Source: Varanus komodoensis (Eukaryota; Chordata; Lepidosauria; Squamata; Varanidae). Taken from it: DNA of 64,000 nt. The DNA lies in the NCBI RefSeq assembly GCF_004798865.1, contig NW_025335459.1, positions 196,806 through 260,805 of the forward strand, written 5' to 3'. Under the pieces are notes generated by a model. That model searched no databases and had not been told where the DNA came from. It worked only from the letters and a program-made list of their open reading frames with translations. Shown here one piece after another: positions 46,796-58,024 of the stretch (positions are counted from its first letter, which is position 1; each line of letters starts with the position of its first letter). Both the position numbers and the translations under genes were made by a program.

Positions 46796-47170
46796 TTCTT
46801 TTTTTGGTTCATGTGTGTGTGTGTGTATAGTGCCTTCCCTCTAATCATTGAAATCATGGTGATTTATTTTCCTTTGCAGCAAAGCTCCAGGGCCCTCCAC
46901 TGAGCACTGCTGACTTTTCAAGCTGATGCAAGAAAGCTCGGACCAAGAAGAGCGCTTGCTACCTTTTCCTACAAGTCCTGAACAGCAAGTGCTTAAATGC
47001 ATTCTGTGCTGCTTGAAGCCTGGGGTGGGACTTGGGGAAGGCAGGGACTATGCAGTGTGAGCTTTGTCCTTGTGCTTGAGTGAGAGGAGCTGGCTCCTTC
47101 TTAGCTATTTCTGAGACTCTTTGCAAGTGTGCATGGTATGTGTGTGAAAATTATAGGGGAGATTTCTAGC
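46796..47170 (+). promoter_or_regulatory. Proximal upstream block and 5' leader of receptor copy 3
   Basis: After a (gt)n at 46811-46828, 46840-46940 carries the conserved block (cattgaaatcatggtgattt, then gcaaagctccaggg) found before genes 1 and 2. The old L1 lies immediately upstream, so the distal module is missing here. Confidence 0.5.
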
Positions 47171-47364
47171 ATGGTAGGTCAGCTGCTAGGAATGTTGATA
47201 TTGCCGTCTTGTCCTGTCCGTGGAATGCTGAGGAGTGATTATTGGACCAAGCCATTTAATTATTACAGGCAAGGGGACTACCTGTTTGGTGGTATATTGT
47301 CTGCAACAAATAGTATGTTTAATCCATATGTTTTCCACAAGCCTCCTTCACACAGCTTTACTTC
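47171..47364 (+). pseudogene. Receptor copy 3 exon 1
   Basis: MVGQLLGMLILPSCPVRG joins directly to LRSDYWT: eight residues (KPKCPRNV in genes 1 and 2) are missing in frame. The donor is mutated to ataagt. Confidence 0.85.
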
Positions 47365-47689
47365 ATAAGTGATGACGTCCCTGATCCTGAATTTTACTTC
47401 CAAGTGTGTCTTTTTAGCAGAAAGAGCAAGTCTTCCTATCTGGGATCTACCTCTTGTCAGTTTGTCCCTAGTAGTATAGTTTTCCAAAAAAAAATTAGTA
47501 CTTAAACCCTTTGCATCGGGACAGCATATTTAAAGAAATTAATGAAAGTAAAAGTGTACATGTTCAATCCCCTATAATGCTACCCACATTGCGGACATCA
47601 CTAATTCTGAGGTAGCCAGTCCCATAGTTCACCTATGCTTGATGTGAGGAGGTCCTTTGCTTTATCTATTTTATAATGTGAGTTTTAAT

Positions 47690-47793
47690 TAAGATTATTT
47701 TATATGGATTTTAACTTGTTTTATCTATGTTGTAAGCCGCCCCGAGGCTTCGGCGAATGGGGCGGCATAAAAATGTTTTAATAAATAAATAAT
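47690..47793 (+). mobile_element. L2 3' tail fragment
   Basis: taagccgccccgaggcttcg, then ggggcggcataaaaatg and an aaat tail, the same end as the element at 5051-8450. Confidence 0.85.
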
Positions 47794-48060
47794 AATAAAT
47801 CTATCCTGATCTGCACACCTGGCAGCATTGTGCAACTACCTGCATAAAAGATTATGGACGTGTGGAGAGGGAGAGGGAGGTCTTCCCCTTCATTCTGCAC
47901 ATACATCTCCTAGAGTCACCTAATTTCAGAGCTGAGCCGTTCTTGGAGGAATTGAGCGCTTACTCAGGGTTCGATCCACAGTGCCTAGGGGAGCATCAGC
48001 ATCTATGAGGATCAGGACTTTTGTTGTATGCTCTCACTTGGACTCTACCCAGGGGGTGGA

Positions 48061-48225
48061 GACCTGCGTCCTTATCCCCACTTTCTGGCCTATTGTGGGC
48101 AAACACTGACTCGCAGCCTAAGCTACCTGACAGGGTTGTTGTGCAGATATAACGAAGAAGAGGTTCTATACGCCACCTTGGTCTGCTTGAGTGTGAAACA
48201 TGAGAGAATATAAAGAAAATAAATG
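48061..48225 (+). mobile_element. MIR-like SINE relic (shared with paralogs)
   Basis: tgggcaaacactgactcgca, then ctacctgacagggttgttgt and a LINE-like tail. In the same intron position as in genes 1 and 2. Confidence 0.6.
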
Positions 48226-48539
48226 GTGAGGAATGACAAAAACTGTGTATTTCCATTTAACAAACTCTTTTTAAAACTGAGCAAATAGTTGGACTTGGTG
48301 GACAAATAGTTTCAAAACTCCTAGTTCTGGAAAGGGGCATTTGCTTATTTCCCTCCCTGCCATGGACCTGACAAAGCTGCTCCCCGAAACCTGCCCCCCA
48401 GTTATGTTGAGATGAAAACTTTCCTTTTTTTGACTCAGAGTGTGATTCCATGAGATTCAAATTTTAATTAATGTTGCAGGAATTTGAGGGATTTGTAGGA
48501 TAGAAAATCATGATCTGATGACATCTCTTTTGGTTGCAG

Positions 48540-48831
48540 AATAGCAGGTATGAGCTCCTGGTACATCCTGCCCTTCTTGTTTGCCATTCGGGAGGTCAAC
48601 CTGAAGTCAAGGCTCTTGCCCAATGTCACCCTAGGCTACAGCATCTCCGAGAACTATTTCAGTGCAAGAATGACATACGAGGCCCTGGTAGACCTGCTGT
48701 CTGTTGGGCAAAAGAATGTTCCTGGTTACAGCTGTGGAAGAGGGACTACTCTGTTGGCCGTCCTTGAGGGAGTGGACTCTGAACTTTCCAAGCAGATTTC
48801 AACCACGCTTGGTCTCTACAAAGTCCCACAG
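48540..48831 (+). pseudogene. Receptor copy 3 exon 2, intact frame
   Basis: 292 bases, [20 protein letters not shown] then [20 protein letters not shown]. Splice sites (ttggttgcag and gtacat) are kept. Confidence 0.87.
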
Positions 48832-50329
48832 GTACATTTTGGTGTGATGGGGGGTGCAGATTGCCTGCTTGCACTTTGCAATCAAGGCAGTGAGGTCCAC
48901 AAGGCAGAGCCTCCATGGTCATCACAAGGTAAGGCTGGAGGAAGGCAGGACCGATCTCAGAAAAGCAGAACATGTCTTCAGAAATGTTTAATGCCCTCCC
49001 TCCCCCATGAAATCCAGTTTTTCCATCAGCTGTTCATGGGGGAGTTTGGTGATTTTTGGAATGATGCTGCGCAGTAAGATTTCTGTTCCTGATACTGCCA
49101 GGGGTCACATGGCACAATACATCAGTGTAGCTTCAAGGCCAAAGCGGCTTATCATGACCATGGCAATTCATCCCTCCAGTGCCCCTCCACTCAGCTGAGA
49201 GGTGGCCATGTCCAGTGAGGGGACAGGTGGGCAGGCTGGTTTGTGCTGGGTCCTTCCTCTTGAGCACCAGCAGCACAAGCTTATTCATCCTTGCCACTTC
49301 AGGGGAGCCTCTGAGAGCTTTCTGAAGGTACTATCATGCATGCATCCATCCTGTTCATATCTCCCGTGTGTCCTTTCAAGAAAGCCAAGCCAGCTGAGAA
49401 GTTTCTCTTCTGCATGCTTTTATCTTCCAGTCACCCAGTGAGTTCCATGGCTGAGCAGGGGCTGCAACCCAGATCTCCCAAGTCCCAGTCAATACTATTC
49501 ACCACTCCACCACACTGGCTCTCAAACTGGCAGCCTCAGTAATGTTCCCTACATATTGGGGGAAGGGTGGAGCTAGAAAGGGGGGAGGGGGATCAGGACT
49601 TGCCCAGACACCTGTCAGGCACCTTGAGGACCCAGGCACTTCAACCACTGCAGCACAGATTGGGAACCCCATATTCAGATGAAACCTGTTCTTAAACTAC
49701 AGGTGCTGTGCAGTCATATTATAGCAAAGCACTCACTTGTTTTGACCAGGCACAAGGATACTGTGAGGAAACAGGCACTGGGGAAGAGCTGCAGAGTGAT
49801 CCAGTCCTCCTTTCTTCTGAGACCCATCCTGCAGACCCCAGTCCTGCTCCCATGTGTGTAGACAGTCCAGTCACACTTCCTTCTGAGTAGACATGCAGAG
49901 AATGCTTCTTTGTGATGCTATCTGAACACACTGCAGAGGGCTTTACTCCTGCTTACTTTGGAGCAGACATGCAAAATCCTTGTCTTGCTTACTTCTGAAT
50001 CAGTCTAAAACTGATTTGAAACACTTTTTTGCTCTGCTCTCTCTGCCTTTGACCACAGCTGACATGCAGCCTCAGTCTTTGCCCATTTGGAATTTCCCCA
50101 TCACTGAGATATGTCAGCACATGTGCGGGGTTCTTGAAAGCTGACATAAATAGGAGGAAATTGAATCTGGCACCAGGAAATGTTCCATCAGCATACCAGA
50201 TATGAGTGATATTCAAAATGGTCTTCTTTATGTGGATAGTCTAATCTTGTGTGCAGTAACAGTTTCCAGTATACTCACTCCTTATTTTTTAAGAAAAACA
50301 AACTATCAAACTGTTTTGCTCTTTCCTAG
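48832..50329 (+). other. Intron 2 of receptor copy 3
   Basis: 1.5 kb, no gene. 49405-49520 is the head of a minus-strand MIR-like SINE (matches 25500-25606: cccaagtcccagtc, ccaccacactgg). The rest aligns in patches with intron 2 of gene 1. Confidence 0.55.
49405..49520 (-). mobile_element. MIR-like SINE head fragment
   Basis: Homologous to the tRNA-derived head of the SINE at 25374-25606 (agtcacccagtgagttccat, then gcaacccagatctcc), without the 3' half. Confidence 0.65.
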
Positions 50330-51142
50330 GTCAGTTACAGTTTTATTAGTCATGTTCCTAAGGTTGATCATCAGTTTCCTTTTCTCTACCAGATGGTTGC
50401 TAAATCCGAGCCTCCTTACCTGGGGATAGTCAAACTGCTCCTGCATTTCACGTGGACATGGATTGAACTTTTATCTCCAGACAGTGACAGTGGAGAAATA
50501 TTTGTGAGCTCCTTCACAACCCTGGTCAGAAGCAATGGCATTTGCATCGCATGTTCACAGACTATCCCAGTGGCAGTGAAACACAAAAAACAATTGAACA
50601 CAATTGTGTATTTGATGGATACCCAAGTCAGTGTAGTAGTTTCTCAGGTGGACTCCAATATTATCTTCACTCTATCAATGATAATGAGGAAAATTGAACT
50701 GCTGAAAAAATCAACTGTGGGGAGAGTTTGCATTGCTACAGCTTTGCAGGACCTCAGTGTCAGACTGCTTTACAAAATGGTTGATCTTCAGCACACCCAT
50801 GTGGCCCTGTCCTTTGTAAGCAACACAGGCAAAAGAGCACGCTATGACAATTTTGACCAATTTTTCTCTACTCTCAAGCAATTTGCAGAGAAAGCATTTC
50901 ACTGTTCTTACATGAGGCATGTTGTGTCTGTGAAAGTCTGGGAAAGAGGCAGAGAAGAGGAGTTGCTGGGGAGTCTGCCCTAGAATGAGATTGAAGGTAT
51001 CCTATCTCAAGACACGTGCAGCATTTACAACTCCATCCAGGCTGTGGCACAGACCTTGGATGCTGCACACTTGGCCGGGAGGAATCCAATGTGGATGGGG
51101 GGCAGAAAGAAGCTGGGTCTGAAAAGGATCCAGCCATGGCAG
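50330..51142 (+). pseudogene. Receptor copy 3 exon 3 with a stop
   Basis: 813 bases, the same length as gene 1. Open for 217 codons, then TAG at 50981-50983 after ELLGSLP; beyond it the frame continues with [20 protein letters not shown] single C-to-T change explains the stop. From about 51050 to the exon end, divergence from genes 1 and 2 rises sharply. Confidence 0.9.
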
Positions 51143-52317
51143 GTGTTCCTTCTCCTTCTTGGACACTTCCATTGGAACTAACAACCAGTTGTGTGATTCT
51201 AGGGAGGGACAGGGGAGGGGCAGGTCCAGCAGGTTTGTTGTGGTCTTCCAGCTGCCCAGAGTAAAAATCTCCTTGTGTGTCACCCAACAGCAGCAAAAGA
51301 CGCCTGGACAGAATGGGTATTGTGCTTGCGCTTGATTCAAATATCTGAGCCAGTTGCTGTGACTTGGATGCAGTTTTGATGGAGCCTCCACAGTGGATGG
51401 TGTTGGATCTCACACCATTGTGTAGAAGATGCATTGTTGGGAATGGCTCTCGTGTTTTGTTTTGTTTTTTTGCTTCCATAGGGCTGTCCCGGCCAAGTTC
51501 AAGCTTACTTATGCAACAGGATGCACTTTGATTCTCCCTTTCTGTGCTGGGTGGAATCATGGAGGTCTTCTTTGAGGGGTTGGCAGGGCTCGCTGCCTCT
51601 TAACCCATGCTCAGTGTGTTGATCAGGATGGTAACCAGGTTCCTTCTTTGGGCAGTTGCTTGAGAGAAGAAATGTGGGGAAGAAACACCTTGGGAGGGAA
51701 GGTCACCACCACCCTTCACGCAGAGTTCTTCACATAGCCCAGGATAAGTTACACCCAGGCCAGCTGGTGGAAGCAATGAAACGATATTAAAAAAAAAAAT
51801 CAGAACCACTTCCAGCCTGAAAGAATTGCTTGAGATGAGACCTGCAAACGGGCAGGGCTGAGATGCAGAACAGGATGTCCTTTTTGCTAAGTGGAAATGC
51901 TTTTTTGTCTCAGGGCTGAGGATCATGAAGTTCTGGAAATGTCTTGGAGGGCAATTTATTTATAGCTTTTCTATCCTTTCCTCTACAAACATCTCGAGAC
52001 GACTTACAATAAATCTATCACCCCTCACCATGGATATGCTTTTCGGCACCAGGAGAAAACCTTTTTATTTAAATGTTATTTTAATTGTAACTTTTTTATT
52101 GGTTTTAATAATTTTTGCCAGGAGGTCTCCAATATTTTATGTAATTTGTATCAATTGTGTTTATTTATGGTTTGGAAGCTGCCCCGAGGCTTATGCGAAT
52201 GGGGAGGCGTAGAAGTTCTCTAAATAAATAAATAAATAAATAAATAAATATAGTCGTCACACCCGATAGGAGTTGCCCTACAAGTGTTTCCCCTCTTTTC
52301 TCTGGTTGTCATTCCAG
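51143..52317 (+). other. Intron 3 of receptor copy 3
   Basis: 1.2 kb, only weakly alignable to intron 3 of genes 1 and 2 near its start. Contains an L2 tail (52030-52250). Confidence 0.6.
52030..52250 (+). mobile_element. L2 3' tail fragment with (aaat)n
   Basis: Starts gcttttcggcaccagga, ends with gctgccccgaggcttatgc and (aaat)n at 52220-52250. It ends 67 bases before exon 4. Confidence 0.85.
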
Positions 52318-52545
52318 CTTCACCCTTTCCTGAGAAACTTCCATCTGTACAACACTTCCATGGATGGGACTTACTTGGATGAGAACGGTGACCTGGCAGC
52401 TGATTACGATATCATGAACTGGGTGGTGTTTCCCAACAAGTCCACTGCTGGTGTGAATGTTGGCAGCATACAGAGACAGGCCTTCACAGAGCTCAAGCTC
52501 ACCATTGGTCCAAGCTCCATTAGGTGGCTCCGAACATTTAACCAG
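52318..52545 (+). pseudogene. Receptor copy 3 exon 4, intact frame but divergent
   Basis: 228 bases: LHPFLRNFHLYNTSMDGTYL, DYDIMNWVVF, then AFTELKLTIGPSSIRWLRTF. It differs from gene 1 at 19 of 76 residues, against 11 between genes 1 and 2, with many silent differences too. The acceptor is tcattccag and the donor gtagaa. Confidence 0.88.
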
Positions 52546-52848
52546 GTAGAAAAACCCAGCTATGTTTTCTTGTGCTCAGTAACATCTGGCAATCCTGCCC
52601 TAGCTGGGGGTATGTCTGATTGAATACCTTGCCCCTTTGGTTTATGGACTGAGGACTGCTCTACAAGAGGCATTTCTGCTGCATGTTTCATGCCACACTG
52701 CAAAACCATTTCTGTGTTCCAGGTGCATTGCTTCTCAAAATTGGAGTTCACCCTGATTACACAGTAATTATCGGAGATTTCAGTCTCCCAGATATTAGTT
52801 AGGAGACTCACTCAGTGATGACAGCCAGGTCACATCGTTTCCTAGACT

Positions 52849-53187
52849 CTATAGAGCAGAGGTCCTCAAACTTTTTCAATAGGGGTCCAGTTGAAAGGCA
52901 GCTGTGACCTGACATGGGCTGGTGAGGAGGAGGGGGCTGGGTGTGTGGGCCGGCGAGAGATCTTTGGGCACACGTGAGGCTGCGTCAGGTGCGCACCACA
53001 GTGGCTCGCTCACTTGGAGGTCTCCAAACAAGTCCAAAACCATCTCTGAATGAGCAAGCCACCACCTCCTGCCTGCACGGCGAGGCAGCGGTTTGCGTGC
53101 TCATCGGTGGTGGCACAGGCTGGATAAATTGGCATGGTGGGCTGGATCTGTCCCACGGGCTGTAGTTTGAGGACCCATGCTATAGGG
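52849..53187 (+). mobile_element. hAT-like non-autonomous DNA transposon, copy 2
   Basis: 52857-53179 begins cagaggtcctcaaacttttt and ends gtttgaggacccatg, with flanking octamers ctatagag (52849-52856) and ctataggg (53180-53187) agreeing at seven of eight. It shares internal blocks with 27373-27708 and inserted into the CR1. Confidence 0.88.
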
Positions 53188-53516
53188 GGAGGGTTTTTCA
53201 CACTGAGTGTCCGAGAGGCAACGATGGGGGTGGAACATTCTTGAATTGGTTTTGACCAACAGGGAGGAACTGATAGATGAGGTACCAGATTACGGGAGCT
53301 CTGGATGTAAGTGATCACTCCACCCTTTGCTTTGAGATCAGGGGAATGGGGATGTGCTGCAGGTTGAGCACTAGAAGCTGGGACTTCAAGATGGCCAACT
53401 TTGGCCACATGAAGGCCAGACTGGGGAAAGTCTCCTGGGATAGGTTACCGGAAGGCAAGCAAGTTGAGGAGGGGTGGATGGCACTCAAAAGGGAGGTTTT
53501 GGAGGTATAAGCCTCG

Positions 53517-54473
53517 ATGATACTTCTAGTTAGTAAGGCGGGGAGGCGGGGGAGAGTGCCACCATGGATGCAAAAGGAGGTGGTTAGAGGGATTAGATGC
53601 AAGAGGAACCTCTGTAGGAAATGGGTACTAGGGCAACTAGACAAAATGGTATACCGGGAGGAGGAGGCCTGTTGCAGAAGGATTCTTCACAACAAGGCTA
53701 AGGCTGATTATGAGCTAAGACTTGCAAAGAATATCAAGAGCAACAAAAAAGGCTTCTTTCAGCATGTTAATAGCAAGAGGAGAGGGAGACAGGTAGTGGG
53801 ACTGCTAAATAAGGAGGAAGGGGATCAAGTGACTGATACGAGGGAACAGGCACAGATGCTAAATGACTATTTTGCCTCTGGGTTCTCCCCAGAGCAGGAC
53901 AGGATGAGATTAGATGAGGCCGGGAATTTAGGGGCACAGATTAGAGTCATCCCCCTAGAAGTCAAGGGGCTCCTCAGGGCACTGGACTTTACAAAGGCAC
54001 CGGGCTCTGATGGGTTACACCCGAGAGTACTTAGAGAGTTGGCAGGGGTTGTCTCATGCCTGCAGGCCTCCATTTTTGAGGCCTCGTGGAGATCTGATGA
54101 AGTTCCAGAGCACAGGAGGGTGGCATCAGTGGTCCCAATTTTCAAAAGGGATAGTAGAAGGGACATGGGGAATTTCAAACCAGTTAGCCTTAAATCCATT
54201 GTAGGAAAAACAATGGAAAGGCTCATAATAGTGAGAGATCTAGTGATGCTAGGTAGGGAAGGGAGGCTGGCGGCCACACAACATGTTTTCTGCAACAACA
54301 GGTCCTACAAGACAAACCTTGTCCAATTCTATGACAAGGTTTCAAGGTGGCTAGATGGAGGGGATGCAGTGGATGTGGTTTACCTGGATTTCAGCAAGGG
54401 CTTTGACAAAGTGCCCCATGATATACTGGTTGAGAAATTGTGGAGTTTTGAGATAGACCAATGCACTGTCTGA
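53517..54473 (+). pseudogene. CR1 ORF2, longest open part
   Basis: 318 codons covering the endonuclease-RT linker and the first reverse-transcriptase blocks, ending at a TGA near 54473 just after the palm A block. The frame then resumes with a shift-free gap (WLTDQKQRVTISG), so this is a stop and not a shift. Confidence 0.8.
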
Positions 54474-56258
54474 TGGATTAGGGCATGGTTGACTGACCAA
54501 AAGCAGAGGGTAACCATTAGTGGGGAATCAGCAGGATCTTGGCCAGTGACAAATAGGGTCCCCCAGGGCTCTGTCCTGGGGCTGATCCTGTTTAATCTTT
54601 TCATCAATGACATGGAAGAAGGGGCGAACAGTCTGCCAATCAAATTCGCAGATAATACTAAAAATGGGCAGTGGCCAAAACTGAGGAGCAGGTACTCCAG
54701 ATCCAAAAGGATCTGGACAGGCTATAGTAGTGGACAGCAGACAACAGAATGAGGTTCAATGTGGATAAGTGTGAGGTCTTGCACTTGGGGCATAGGAATG
54801 GGTGTCATAAGTAGAGGTTAGGTGACAAGTGCCTGGAGAGCAGCACTTGTGAAAGGGATCTTGAGGTACTGGCTGACTCCAGGCAAAACATGAGTCAGCA
54901 GTGTGATGTGTTAGTCAAGAGGGTGAATGACACCCTTGGTTGCATATCCAGAAATGTGGCTTCTAGATTGAGAGAGGTATTACTACCACTCTATGCAACT
55001 TTGGTGCACCTGCAACTGGAGTATTCTGTTCAGTTTTGGGGCCCTTGTTACAGGAAAGATATAGCAAGATTAGAGTCAGTGCAGCGTAGGGCCACAAGGC
55101 TGGTGGCCGGTTTGCAGGGAAAGTTGTGTGAGGTGAGACTGAGGGAAATGGGTCTTTTCAGCCTTGAGGAGAGGAGACTCAGAGGGGATGTGTTGACAAC
55201 ATACAAGTATGTGAGGGGGTGTCACATGGAGGTGGGTAGAGACCTGTTCTCCCCTGCAGGGAAAGGCAGGACACACTCCAACGGAGCAAAGCTCAAGGAA
55301 CCAAGGTTCACTTTGGATGCCAGGACCCCTAGGGTATGGAATGGGTTTCCACGGGAGGTGGTTGAGGCCCCATAGGTGAGTGTGTTCAAGGATAGGCTAC
55401 ACATGCCTACACATGGCGGGCATGTTGTGAGCGGAGCCAGCTGGAGTCAGGGGTCAGATTAGATGGCCTGGGAGACCCCTTCTGACTCACTCTGTTTCTA
55501 TCTTTCTATTCCCAGTGAGGTAGTTGGGAGTCTGAGCCTACCCAGCCATAAGGAACTGAGGACTAAGCACACCAGAGGCAGTGATTGGTAGGAATGCCAC
55601 AGAGAGACAGGAACTCATTTGAACATAGAGCTGAAATCTGACATTCCCCATGTGCAGTTTCTGGGCTCCCCAGTGCATCTTCATATTCTTCATGGTGCCT
55701 CTCATGGTGACTTTCTGCTCCTCTTGATTGTTTCACTGAATAATCAAAGTTAAAAAAAAAGCCTGCAAAGTGGTTACATGGTGCACAGAGGATCCTGAGA
55801 GACTAAAAGTGGCCATTGTCTGTAGTCCAGCACTTTATTTTAAAGATTTTCCAGATAATATACAAGGAATTCAGTTGGTGTTTATTTTTATGGGAACAGG
55901 AGGAAGGCAGAGGGCTTCTAGTGGGTGTGATGGAGGGTGGAGGGTCGGTTTGCCAGTGACATGTATGCATCTGCTGCCTTTGTAGGAGGAAGTCCATGCC
56001 TCTGTGTCTCCACTCACTCTCCTAGGTTTGTTGTTGTGATGTTCAAATGTATGTATGTATGTATTTTAGATATTTGGCCTACCACATTGGGCATAAAACT
56101 GCCTGGGAGGGTTACAGATAAAAATGGAGCCAGGTAGGCTGCCCTGGGTTCCTCAAAAAAGGAGAAAGGGCATAATATAAAGGCAACACAGATAATGAGG
56201 ATGAAGGAGAAATTGAAGCAACATATGGTTGTCTGACACCCCTTATACTGCTGTTCAG

Positions 56259-56385
56259 ACAGTGCCCTTTTCTCAGTGCACAAGAAGCTGCCAGCCTGGG
56301 TACACCAAGGCGGTTGTGGAAGGCAGGCCGGTCTGCTGCTATGCATGTGTCCCATGCCCTGAAGGGGCCATCTCCATACAGAAAG
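56259..56385 (+). pseudogene. Receptor copy 3 exon 5, intact frame
   Basis: 127 bases: [20 protein letters not shown], then [16 protein letters not shown]. Cysteines and splice sites kept. Confidence 0.87.
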
Positions 56386-58024
56386 GTAGGGGGCTGCTGG
56401 ACAGACACAGGTACAAGCCCACTCCCACATGATACGTACTGGAGTGTTTTAAAAACATATTCTTGCACTGGATTTCTTTCTCGCTTTGTGGATATCCATG
56501 CCATGCATACATGCACCTGAAAGTGGTCAGAAGGCACTCAAGCAGCCTCCAGCTTTGATGGGAATTCAAGCTCAGAAAGAGAAGACAAGATGGTTGTGGG
56601 TTTTCGGCAAGCTCTGGTATCAGATCAAGGTCAGGGAATGCCTGTGGGGTGAAGAGAGCAGTTGTCCTAGGTCGATGGGGGTGATGGCCAACTGGACTGT
56701 GGGAAGGGGGGATAGAATGAGAAGGGGAGAGGCAGACAGGCAGGATTGACAAGGGCTCCAGTCTACCAAAGCCAGAGTCAGAGGAGGAGGAGGAGGAGGA
56801 GGTGTCTGAGCAGGTCTTACAACGGAAGTGGACCAGTCTGTCTGACATAGAGATGCCTCCTCCTGAGACGGTGATGGCAGTTGCTAGGAGACAGCACAGG
56901 TAGGAAATTCATCTCAATGAGAAACGGGAAGAGAACTAGGATTCACAGCGCCCTGCATGCTGAGTGTGCAGGCAAAAAGGGTATAGAGAGGTAAGAGACT
57001 GAGGGGTGTTACAGAGGGCTCAGCACTTCACTCTGAGTGAACTAACATTTGGAACAATAAAGTCTTGTGGAAAAGCAACTCAGGAGTAGCGTGTTTACTC
57101 AAGAGGAGAGTCACACCTCTCAACAATCTAATTGCTAGTGTCTCTTAGTTCATTAAAAAGTTAAAACTCTGAGTGTTTCCAGCGTCTGTTAAGGGCCTGA
57201 GAAAAGTCTTGCAGGATCACAGCAAGGGTCCACCAGGACCTGCATGCTGTTCACACATGCACCAGCTGGGGGCCCACCTGCGGTATGGGGACCTTCATCA
57301 GGAAATGTGTGCAGGGGCCAGATCTCCCTGAATTCCCTTTCAGCTTCCTCTCAGTAGCTTTTGATATCCACAATCGTTGGGTATTCCAGGACCATATTTT
57401 GCCATATCTAGCTGGGGCAGAGTAGAGTCCAACTCCTTTTCAATCAACGAGGTTGTTAAAGAATGACCAAGTATGCTGAAATGTATCATCATCCAGAAAA
57501 TCTTTTAGATGCCTGACTCTGCAAGGGTCCCCCATGACTTCTACAATGGAGATTTAGTGTTTGAAGGGACAATGAGAAACATGCAAGAATGCTAGCTTCT
57601 GAATGGAGCAGCCTGAAAAACCAACCTTTTCCTCATTTAGTGAAAATAATCCAGACTGTGATGAGTGCAAAGCAGTTTTCACTAGAATTGCTGCAGCCTC
57701 TCTCAGTTGTTTGAGATGCAGACTGATTCTTCAAATGCTCCCTTCCCTTCCCTTCCCTTCTCATTTTTTTTTTACTGACTGATGGAATGAAGTTTCTACA
57801 ACTGCACTCCAGAGCAAACATATACTCTTATTTACTTTCAGCCTCCCACAGGAAAAGCATTTCCCCTGTTGGGAAAAAAACTTGGAGTTGCAGAAAAAGA
57901 TGGCAGGTTCAAGGCAAAATGCAGGGTCAAGAGGTGCCTCCTTCCTCTTTCAGGGAAAAACAGAGTATGACTGGTTCAGAGCAGTTTGCATTAAAGTAGC
58001 TGCTGACTCTCTCATTTGTTTCAG
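56386..58024 (+). other. Intron 5 of receptor copy 3
   Basis: 1.6 kb. 56560-57170 is a block absent from genes 1 and 2, with a (gga)n at 56777-56801 and an aataaa near 57057; I cannot assign it. A (ccctt)n tract is at 57738-57760. The end is closely shared with gene 1. Confidence 0.55.

Larger units (their letters stand above)
47365..48539 (+). other. Intron 1 of receptor copy 3
   Basis: 1.2 kb. Holds an L2 3' tail (47690-47793) and the shared MIR-like SINE relic (48061-48225). Much of the sequence present in genes 1 and 2 is deleted. Confidence 0.6.
52722..55515 (+). mobile_element. CR1 LINE, 5'-truncated
   Basis: The endonuclease (TVIIGDFSLPDIS near 52765) is interrupted by a hAT-like element and resumes at 53188. 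Reverse transcriptase follows (GSDGLHPRVLREL near 54005, VVYLDFSKGFDKVPHDILVE near 54376, GSVLGLILFNLFINDM near 54570, FADNTK near 54645). The C-terminus and the CR1 end tttctatctttctattc follow. The catalytic FADD reads FADN. Several stops and frame changes are present, so it is dead. Confidence 0.9.
52546..56258 (+). other. Intron 4 of receptor copy 3
   Basis: 3.7 kb, enlarged by a CR1 (52722-55515) that itself carries a hAT-like element. 55516-56258 is unassigned intron with an (atgt)n run at 56043-56063. Confidence 0.7.

Noticed and set aside
50874-51560. 228-codon minus-strand open frame over exon 3 of copy 3
   Set aside because: It is the antisense shadow of the receptor exon and intron; similar shadows lie over exon 3 of genes 1 and 2.
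56560-57170. Block with aataaa and a purine-rich tract that could be a solo terminal repeat
   Set aside because: No matching second copy, no clear ends and no target duplication were seen.
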